Assembly (NCBI RefSeq): GCF_013141825.1 | Contig: NZ_RZNH01000049.1 | Location: forward strand, 1-36,828 | Direction: 5' to 3' | Length of the DNA stretch: 36,828 bases | From: Marinifilum caeruleilacunae | Lineage (GTDB): Bacteria > Bacteroidota > Bacteroidia > Bacteroidales > Marinifilaceae | Part shown: piece by piece, positions 30,396 to 36,828 of the stretch | Numbering within the stretch: the stretch's first letter is position 1 | Layout of the letters: each line of letters begins with the position of its first letter | Program-made: the position numbers and the translations under genes | The notes under the pieces: generated by a model | What the model was told of the DNA's origin: nothing | Databases searched by the model: none | The model's input: only the letters and a program-made list of their open reading frames with translations

Positions 30396-33146
30396 ATGCT
30401 GAGAAAAATTCTGACCTCTTTCTTCATTGTTTTGCTTTTGGCAATCATTGTTTTAGGCTACCTGTATCTTCAAAAACAAAAAGAATACAAAGGAGTTGAT
30501 CCTTTTTCTGCAATTCCTGTGAACTCAGAATTGATTGTTCAATTTGAAAGTTTAGAGCAACTCATTAGCAAATTAGAGAACAATACAGGAGCCTGGAAAG
30601 AACTCGGTAGCTTTGAAAAAATTGCGAAAATCAACGAAAATCTTCAGTTCATCGATAGTTTGGCCGGCAACATTGGATCCGACCATCAGTTTTCACTCGA
30701 CCGTTCTTTTACCATGGCGAGTCACCTGCAAGGAAAGAACGATATCGAATACCTGTACATTCTGCCTATACTCGATTACCTGGAAGAAAAGAAATTACAA
30801 ACTGCAGTGTCGAACTGGATTGGTCCGGATTTGAAACTGGCCGAACGCACCTACCAAAACACAACACTTTACAGCATTCCTGCAGCAAGTAAAAATAAAA
30901 AAGAACTGCATTTTGCCTTTTCCAAGGGATTGTTCCTTGCCAGTAGATCGATGCTATTGCTCGAAAACTCGGTGCGACAATTGAGTACCGACAATTCCAT
31001 TTCCAAATCGAAAGGTTTCGAGCAAATCAGGAGAACAATAGGAAAAAATGTGGATGCCAACATCTTCCTGAATCTGAAAACATTCCCGAAACAAATCTCT
31101 TTCTCACTGGATCAAAAATACAGCAAATTCATTCGCAATTATACCAATATTGGTAACTGGACCGAGCTCGATTTGAGTTTCAGGAATAGAATTATTCTGA
31201 TGAATGGATTTACCTACAGCGATCCGAACCAGGGCAACCTAATGAATCTGTTCCTACAACAGGAACCTGTTAAAATGGAGATGGAATCCATTCTTCCGGC
31301 AACAACAGGAGTTTTGGCAGTTCTGGGCATAGATGATCCATTGCTGCACAAAGGAAAATACCGTAAGTTTCTCGATCAGATGGGCAAACTTTCCGATTAT
31401 CAGAAAGCCATTAACGATTTGAAAAAGAAGACAGGCGAAGATTTCGAGGAGATCATTTTCTCGATTATCTACAAAGAAATCGGGCTTGCCTTTGCCGAAG
31501 GAAATGCCGATAAGAAATTTACCGTGATACGCACCAAGAGTGCCAGCATTGCAAAAGATAAAATGCTGCAACCCATTCTGAAGTATGCAAAAAAGCAGCA
31601 AAGAACATTATCGTACTACAAAAGAACCTATAAGCTCGATTCAGAAACCTCTTTCGACATCTACCGTTTGCCGGATGATCGTTTGCCGGAAAAGCTGTTT
31701 GGCAGCTTCTTTACCGATGCCTCATCGGCCTATTTTACTTTTATCGATAACTATATGGTAATGGGTCCGAGCATTAATGCACTATCGGAATTTATCCAGG
31801 AATCGGTTTTGGGTAAAACACTCGACAGCAACCAGAATTACCAAGAAAACAAGGAGTTTTTATCGAACAAAGCGAACTTCTTTTTCTATACTTCTACCCC
31901 AAAAGCCAATCGATTTATTACCTCTTTCCTGAATGCCGAACTTCAATCGGAAATTCAGAACCACAAGGAAAGTGTCAACAAATTCCAGGCAGTGGGTCTA
32001 CAGTTGAGTTCGAACCGCAACCTGATTTACAACAATTTGTTTATCGAATACGATCCGGTTTTGGAAACAGCTCCTCAAACCGATTGGGAGTCGAGAATCG
32101 ATACCTGTTTCCGCCACAAACCTTACCTGGTGAAAAATCATTATACCAAAGAGAATGAAATCTTTGTTCAGGATATCGAAAACCAGGTTTACCTGGTGAA
32201 TCCTGCAGGTCGTGTTCTTTGGAAAAAGACCCTTGATTCACAAATTGTTGGCAAAGTAGAACAAATCGATTTGTTTAAAAACAACAAGCTGCAGTATCTG
32301 TTCGCTACGAAAAATCATTTGCACCTCATCGACAGAAACGGGAACTACGTAAAAAATTACCCGATTCGCCTAAAGGCCGAAGCCGCAAGGGGAATTGCCA
32401 TTTTCGATTACGATAAAAACAAGAACTACCGCATTTTTATTCCTTGTAAAGATCAGCGTGTATATGCCTATTCGAAAGAAGGAAAAATTATTACAGGTTG
32501 GAATCCTAAGAAGGCCGAAAATCCGATTACCTGCGAAATTCAACATTTCAGACTGGGAGGAAAAGATTACATTGTATATGCCGATAAATTCCGCGTTTAC
32601 ATTCTAAACCGTCGCGGAGTGGAGCGAGTAAAGCTGAAGAAGCAATTCTCTAAATCGGAGAAAAATCCTTTCTACCTGGAAAAACAACAAAAGCGATTGG
32701 TAACAACCGACACCAATGGTAACATTCATTACATCTACTTTAATGGAAAAGTGGAATCCAAATCGTTCACCCAGCTTTCGGATGCGCACTACTTTTCTGC
32801 TGCCGACCTTAATGCCGATGGCAAAAATGAATACTTGTTTACCGATTACAATTTCCTAAAAATTTTCGATGCTTCGGGAAATCAGAAACTGGAGAAAAAA
32901 TTCGATTCCGGAATTAGCTACAGACCTCATGTATACCGATTCTCGCGACGAAATATAGAAATAGGAATCTGTGTTGAAAACGAGAATAAAATCTACCTGA
33001 TAGACCTGGATGGAAACAACCACTCCGGCTTCCCATTAAAAGGCAATACCGAGTTCTCAATTGGCTTCGCAAAAGCAGGAGATCAATCTTTTAACCTTTA
33101 TGTTGGCGACAACCGAAACTTCTTACTAAACTATTCCGTACACTAG
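30396..33146 (+). CDS. Large membrane-anchored protein with a propeller-like C-terminus
   Basis: 916 residues. A single N-terminal helix (about 5-25) anchors a long extracytoplasmic region. Residues about 37-560 look like a globular, DUF3352-like domain (DPFSAIPVNSELIVQFES at the start). From about 570 the sequence becomes repeated strand units: FVQDIENQVYLVNPAGRVLW, HLHLIDRNGNYVKNYPI, VYAYSKEGKIITGW and ADLNADGKNEYLFTDYNFLK. The last resembles a FG-GAP/calcium-binding propeller blade. This suggests a beta-propeller for ligand or partner binding. It begins a rightward run with the following lipoprotein and DUF5723-like genes. No enzymatic motif was found. Confidence 0.7.
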   Translation: MLRKILTSFFIVLLLAIIVLGYLYLQKQKEYKGVDPFSAIPVNSELIVQFESLEQLISKLENNTGAWKELGSFEKIAKINENLQFIDSLAGNIGSDHQFSLDRSFTMASHLQGKNDIEYLYILPILDYLEEKKLQTAVSNWIGPDLKLAERTYQNTTLYSIPAASKNKKELHFAFSKGLFLASRSMLLLENSVRQLSTDNSISKSKGFEQIRRTIGKNVDANIFLNLKTFPKQISFSLDQKYSKFIRNYTNIGNWTELDLSFRNRIILMNGFTYSDPNQGNLMNLFLQQEPVKMEMESILPATTGVLAVLGIDDPLLHKGKYRKFLDQMGKLSDYQKAINDLKKKTGEDFEEIIFSIIYKEIGLAFAEGNADKKFTVIRTKSASIAKDKMLQPILKYAKKQQRTLSYYKRTYKLDSETSFDIYRLPDDRLPEKLFGSFFTDASSAYFTFIDNYMVMGPSINALSEFIQESVLGKTLDSNQNYQENKEFLSNKANFFFYTSTPKANRFITSFLNAELQSEIQNHKESVNKFQAVGLQLSSNRNLIYNNLFIEYDPVLETAPQTDWESRIDTCFRHKPYLVKNHYTKENEIFVQDIENQVYLVNPAGRVLWKKTLDSQIVGKVEQIDLFKNNKLQYLFATKNHLHLIDRNGNYVKNYPIRLKAEAARGIAIFDYDKNKNYRIFIPCKDQRVYAYSKEGKIITGWNPKKAENPITCEIQHFRLGGKDYIVYADKFRVYILNRRGVERVKLKKQFSKSEKNPFYLEKQQKRLVTTDTNGNIHYIYFNGKVESKSFTQLSDAHYFSAADLNADGKNEYLFTDYNFLKIFDASGNQKLEKKFDSGISYRPHVYRFSRRNIEIGICVENENKIYLIDLDGNNHSGFPLKGNTEFSIGFAKAGDQSFNLYVGDNRNFLLNYSVH

Positions 33147-33303
33147 GCCGTTTGTCAATCATAAGAATTAATTCGTGTATAATAAATATATGTTTACATG
33201 AATTAGCCCTTTTTAAAATGTTTAAAATATTTTTAACATTACAGCTAGGGTTTTGAACGCTTCATGCGGTTCAAATTTATATTGTCTATTAAATAAAATT
33301 ACT

Positions 33304-34935
33304 ATGATATCTAAATCACGATTTCTGATTCCACTTTTATGTGGATTATTGGCCATTACGGCCCAATCATGCTTCGATTCGGACGATTACGACATGGATC
33401 GATTATCCGATAAGGTGGAATGGACACCAAACATGATTGCTCCGGTGGGCTATGGAACCTACTCGCTTTGGTACCTTTTAAACGAACACGAGCTGGATCC
33501 GAACGACCAGACCATTTTCCTGGAAGGCAATGACCTTGTGATCAGACATCGTGAAGATGATATTTTTACCTATGATGCCAGTTCGGTTTTAAGTTTTCCA
33601 AACCAGCTGAGCCAGGGGTTTGCCTTGCCATTACCTCCTGTGGGCTTGCCAGGTCCAATTCCAATTCCGGTTCAAAACGACACCTACAGGATTTCTACAG
33701 GTTTTGCAGGTGTAATTCTTTCTCAGGTAGATGTTGACGCAAATCTTCAATTTACTTTCGACAATCCGCTTAACGCTGATATTTCTTTGGACATTTCTTT
33801 GCCAAATGGAACAATTGGTGGCGCTCTTGCCACTCAAAATTTTACGATTCCTGCCAATACAAACGGACATGTGGAAAATTTCGATCTTACAGGATTAAGT
33901 TTAACTTTCCCGACTCCTTCAAGCGATAATGAGGTTGCCCTTCAGTTCGAAGGTGAAATACTTGACAACGGAGGTGTTATTTCCGGTACAGGTGCATTGG
34001 CAATTCAATACCAAATTCAGAATATCAATTTCCAGCTTGCTTATGGCGATTTTGGTCAGCAAAGCATCGATATTGGAACAGGAAATATCGATATGGATGT
34101 TGATTTCTGGGATGATATAGATGGTGAGTACCGTTTTTCAAATCCAAAAATACATGTTCACTTGCGAAATTCGGTTGGTGTTCCTTTCGCCATTAATGCA
34201 AATATTACTGGTTACAGTTCAAGCGGTGGATCGCAAGCCCTAAACCCGCTGCCCTTACAGCCAAACAATTATCCAAAAACACTGGCTGATGTATTAGATG
34301 CTCCAAACCTGGAAACCATTACCTACGACAATACCAATTCAGATATCGTAGATCTTATGGCCTTGCCACCATCAGACAGGTTAGATTATATGGGGAATGT
34401 AAGCCTAAACCCAAATGTAGTTGACATTGCAACGGAACCTAATATCATTAGCAATACATCGAGAATTGATGCCGATATCGAAATTGAAATTCCATTGGAG
34501 TTTACTGCAACAAACCTTACGCTAAAAGATACCATTGATGATATCGACATTGACGATGCAGATAAAATTATGAATGCGGCCGTGGTAATTACTGCCGAAA
34601 ATGGTTACCCTCTGGATGTAACAATCGAAAGCATTCAATTAACCGATGCTGCATTTGATGTAATCGACGAAATTACAGACAATGAAGTGATAGATGCCGC
34701 TTCGGTATACACCTCGGGACCTATGATTGGTGAGGTTGATCCGGCTTCGATCAAGCAGGTATCGCATGAAATTGCATTGACCCAATCACAAATTGCAAAT
34801 CTGAATCTCGCCGAAAATATTATTATTAACGCGCTAGTAAGTACCGAGAATGGTGGAATTCCGGTAAAACTGAAAGGCGATTACGAACTGAAGTTTACCA
34901 TTTCGGTTCAGGCGCAACTCGACCTAAGTAACTAA
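33304..34935 (+). CDS. Large lipoprotein of unknown function
   Basis: 543 residues from the ATG at 33304; a frame starting at 33253 adds 17 residues without a signal pattern. The signal peptide ends in TAQSC (lipid Cys23) followed by FDSDDYDMD, an acidic start often seen on exported Bacteroidota lipoproteins. The rest is a beta-rich, Asn/Asp-rich protein with repeated VxLxxxLxF-type strands, e.g. VDVDANLQFTFDNPL. I do not recognise a named domain. It precedes the DUF5723-like gene by 25 bp, a pairing that suggests an outer-membrane assembly or gliding/secretion-related surface pair, but this is inference. Confidence 0.65.
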   Translation: MISKSRFLIPLLCGLLAITAQSCFDSDDYDMDRLSDKVEWTPNMIAPVGYGTYSLWYLLNEHELDPNDQTIFLEGNDLVIRHREDDIFTYDASSVLSFPNQLSQGFALPLPPVGLPGPIPIPVQNDTYRISTGFAGVILSQVDVDANLQFTFDNPLNADISLDISLPNGTIGGALATQNFTIPANTNGHVENFDLTGLSLTFPTPSSDNEVALQFEGEILDNGGVISGTGALAIQYQIQNINFQLAYGDFGQQSIDIGTGNIDMDVDFWDDIDGEYRFSNPKIHVHLRNSVGVPFAINANITGYSSSGGSQALNPLPLQPNNYPKTLADVLDAPNLETITYDNTNSDIVDLMALPPSDRLDYMGNVSLNPNVVDIATEPNIISNTSRIDADIEIEIPLEFTATNLTLKDTIDDIDIDDADKIMNAAVVITAENGYPLDVTIESIQLTDAAFDVIDEITDNEVIDAASVYTSGPMIGEVDPASIKQVSHEIALTQSQIANLNLAENIIINALVSTENGGIPVKLKGDYELKFTISVQAQLDLSN

Positions 34936-34960
34936 ACCCAGCACTTTAAAACATCCTATA

Positions 34961-36433
34961 ATGACTAAATTTTTAAGCAAAATATCTCTAACAGGATTAC
35001 TGATCGTGATCCTGACTTTTACCGGTATGGCTCAAAAATTGAACAACACATTGTACCTGATGCAAAATGTTCCTCAATCGAACCAACTGAATCCTGCCAT
35101 TCAACCAGAATGCAAAGTTTTTGTTGGATTTCCGGCCTTAAGTTCGGTATACTTTAACTACAGCAACAGTAGCTTTGGTTATAATGATATTATTACCGAT
35201 GGAAGCGGAATCAGAAGTGATTCTTTGGTGGTAAATGTAAACAGTTTTCACGATGCACTTAAGACAACCAACTTTATTTCCCAGCAGTTTGAATTGACGC
35301 TTTTTGCCCTGGGAATTCGTGCCAAAGATTACTATTTCACCCTTGACGTGATTGAAAAAGAAGATTCCCGCTTTAGTTTCGACAAAGAGATGATCAGCTT
35401 TTTGAAAGATGGTAACTACGATTACCGAGGAAGAACTGCCAATTGGGGAGGTCTTGGCCTGGATGCTAACGCCTACCACGAAATTGCATTGGGCGTTTCT
35501 AAAAAAATCAACGACAAGTGGACCGTGGGTATTAAAGGGAAAGTGCTGTTCGGTATGGCCAATGTGCACATGGAAGAATCAGACATGTCGGTATTTACAT
35601 CTTTAACCGGCGACCAGGTAATTCTGAATTCGAAACACCGCTTAAGAGCTTCGATTCCAATTAATCAAATTACTTACGATGCCAACGGTTTTGTAGATGA
35701 TATTAACTTCGATGGGGATGACTTTGACGAAGATTTTTTCCTGAACACCGATAACAAAGGTTTTGCCGTTGATTTGGGGATGACCTATAAAATGGACGAA
35801 AAAACTACCCTTTATGCCAGTGTTCTTGACATTGGATCAATCAACTGGAAATCCAATGGTTACGAGTTTGTTCAGGATGGTTCATTCTCCTACAATGGAG
35901 CAGATTGGTCGCAATCGGGAAATTCAAATGATCCGAACTACAGGGAAATTGAAGATGTTTTTGATGATCTTGTTGATGATATAGAAGATGAATTTAGAGT
36001 ATCGAACTTGGTTGGTTCTTATTCTGTAGCATTGCCAACTAAAATTTATTTGGGTGGTACACACCAAATACACAAAAGAGTGAATTTAGGTGCTTTAAGC
36101 CGCACCGAAATATTCAATGGCAAGGTGCAATCATCGCTTACTTTATCGGCGAATGCACGATTTTTTAGAAACCTGAGTACAAGCTTAAGTTATACTGCTG
36201 TAAACAACTCTTACAATAATGTAGGTTTTGGTTTGGCAGCAAAATTCGGTCCTTTGCAATTCTATACCATTACCGATAATGTTATGGCCGCAATTAAGCC
36301 TAACAGCGCCCAGGTTGCTAATATTCGCTTTGGGCTCAACTTTTTGTTTGGTTGCAAAGATAAAACCAAAAAGGAAGATGAATGTTCGTGGAATGAGCCT
36401 CTAAAAAATAAAAAGAAACCATTATACAAATAA
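34961..36433 (+). CDS. DUF5723-like outer-membrane beta-barrel protein
   Basis: 490 residues. The signal peptide ends FTGMAQ (likely cut near residue 24). NTLYLMQNVPQSNQLNPAIQ is the conserved DUF5723/PorP-SprF-like opening, followed by alternating amphipathic strands and glycine- or Asp-rich loops, with KWTVGIKGKVLFGMANV near 186-202 and AVDLGMTYKMDEKTTLYASVLDIGSINW near 264-291. It ends with a charged, lysine-rich tail. It is expected to be a transmembrane barrel in the outer membrane. It is the last gene of the run and is followed by a strong terminator. Function unknown. Confidence 0.8.
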   Translation: MTKFLSKISLTGLLIVILTFTGMAQKLNNTLYLMQNVPQSNQLNPAIQPECKVFVGFPALSSVYFNYSNSSFGYNDIITDGSGIRSDSLVVNVNSFHDALKTTNFISQQFELTLFALGIRAKDYYFTLDVIEKEDSRFSFDKEMISFLKDGNYDYRGRTANWGGLGLDANAYHEIALGVSKKINDKWTVGIKGKVLFGMANVHMEESDMSVFTSLTGDQVILNSKHRLRASIPINQITYDANGFVDDINFDGDDFDEDFFLNTDNKGFAVDLGMTYKMDEKTTLYASVLDIGSINWKSNGYEFVQDGSFSYNGADWSQSGNSNDPNYREIEDVFDDLVDDIEDEFRVSNLVGSYSVALPTKIYLGGTHQIHKRVNLGALSRTEIFNGKVQSSLTLSANARFFRNLSTSLSYTAVNNSYNNVGFGLAAKFGPLQFYTITDNVMAAIKPNSAQVANIRFGLNFLFGCKDKTKKEDECSWNEPLKNKKKPLYK

Positions 36434-36487
36434 GTTGTAACTTTATACTGCTCTGTGCGAGCAGAGTGTTTACATCAATTTAAATTC

Positions 36488-36517
36488 GGGCTACCTGTTG
36501 TGGGTAGTCCTTTTTTT
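36488..36517 (+). terminator. Intrinsic terminator after the DUF5723-like gene
   Basis: GGGCTACC (36488-36495) pairs with GGTAGTCC (36503-36510) including one G-T pair, loop TGTTGTG, then seven T. Confidence 0.9.
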
Positions 36518-36577
36518 ATCTTGGAATTTGATGAAAAAGAATCTTTACGCTTCATTTAATCTTGCTATAAATACTGT

Positions 36578-36680
36578 GGTGCTACGCACCTTAACTCTTT
36601 ACTGATAAAGCAGCAGAGCTGCGAAGTATTTATTGAAACATAGGTCAATCATTTTAATTAGGTGCAGAGCACCGAAGTAT
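36578..36680. repeat. Three small GGTGC/GCACC-type palindromes with GAAGTAT tails
   Basis: GGTGCTACGCACC (36578-36590), GCAGCAGAGCTGC (36610-36622) and GGTGCAGAGCACC (36661-36673). The last two are followed by GAAGTAT; the first has a related ATACTG on its other side, so it is inverted. They resemble REP-like interspersed palindromes. A similar heart, GGTGC-ATA-GCACC, occurs at 15190-15202. Confidence 0.6.
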
Positions 36681-36750
36681 GAAAAACTAAATTCTCTGCA
36701 CTTTTAAGCTTCATTAACTTTTATTTAAAGCATTTAGCACATTTCTAACC

Positions 36751-36820
36751 TACATTTGTAATGTACAAAACAGAGAAGTTTTTTCATAGAATTAGATTTA
36801 GGTTAGTAAATAGTGGTTAG
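36751..36820 (+). promoter_or_regulatory. Promoter and leader of a third candidate small RNA (truncated by window)
   Basis: TACATTTG at 36751-36758 is a perfect -7 box. The leader that follows contains GTTTTTTCATAGAAT (36778-36792) and AGATTTAGGTTAG...GTGGTTAG (36794-36820), the latter an exact 27-base reverse complement of 806-832. The terminator, if any, is outside the window. Confidence 0.55.
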
Positions 36821-36828
36821 AAGAAAAT

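Larger units (their letters stand above)
36518..36828. other. Right-edge intergenic region with palindromes and a promoter
   Basis: No gene. The region carries three 13-base palindromes (36578-36673) and then a TAnnTTTG promoter with the conserved small-RNA leader, cut by the window end. The rest is AT-rich and unremarkable. Confidence 0.6.

Noticed and set aside
806-36820. 27-base inverted repeat near both window ends as the ends of a 36-kb mobile element
   Set aside because: The match lies inside small-RNA-like leaders, and a tandem variant exists; no target duplication or matching termini were seen. A dispersed RNA family explains it better.
1-36828. CRISPR array or rRNA genes
   Set aside because: No regularly spaced repeats of 24-47 bases and no rRNA signature were seen.

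Overview
The window is chromosomal DNA from a member of the Bacteroidota, most likely a marine Marinilabiliales-type bacterium. This rests on several signs. Promoter-like boxes match TAnnTTTG, and starts generally lack Shine-Dalgarno sequences. There are many lipoproteins and Bacteroidota-specific families, namely 6-bladed beta-propeller lipoproteins, NVEALA-type peptides, DUF1573 and a DUF5723-like outer-membrane protein. The genus is inference.

Layout. 1-140: the 3' end of an IS3/IS150-type element. 180-1771: a small secreted protein, two tandem promoter-leader-terminator units that look like small RNA genes, and a TIM-barrel protein. 2107-11000: a leftward efflux operon with a lipoprotein adaptor, an RND permease, a TolC-like channel and a second RND permease. 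11178-24415: an AT-rich accessory block, described below. 24886-24967: tRNA-Leu(CAA). 25142-29713: an AbgT-family transporter, a dihydroorotate-dehydrogenase-like protein and an ALDH7-type dehydrogenase. 29738-36433: a small secreted protein, a large membrane-anchored protein with a propeller-like C-terminus, and a lipoprotein plus DUF5723-like pair. The right edge carries a third copy of the small-RNA promoter/leader and three small palindromes.

The most interesting part is 11.2-24.4 kb. It holds three leftward cassettes in the order secreted NVEALA-like peptide, beta-propeller lipoprotein, CxxC thioredoxin-like lipoprotein; two of them end in a dedicated signal peptidase I paralog. A fourth propeller gene, a DUF1573 protein, a histidine kinase/response regulator pair and a 42-codon gene with a textbook double-glycine leader lie among them. 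The predicted mature peptides carry two or four cysteines, and each has Ala-Leu-Ala, a good signal-peptidase site, about 17-24 residues after its hydrophobic segment. I infer a peptide secretion, maturation and surface-display or sensing system in which the SPase paralogs may cut at ALA, the CxxC lipoproteins handle disulfides, and the propellers bind or present the product. Conserved upstream elements and stem-loops between peptide and propeller genes suggest common regulation and higher peptide expression. A 120-bp direct repeat of a broken gene flanks one cassette, pointing to gain by duplication or recombination.
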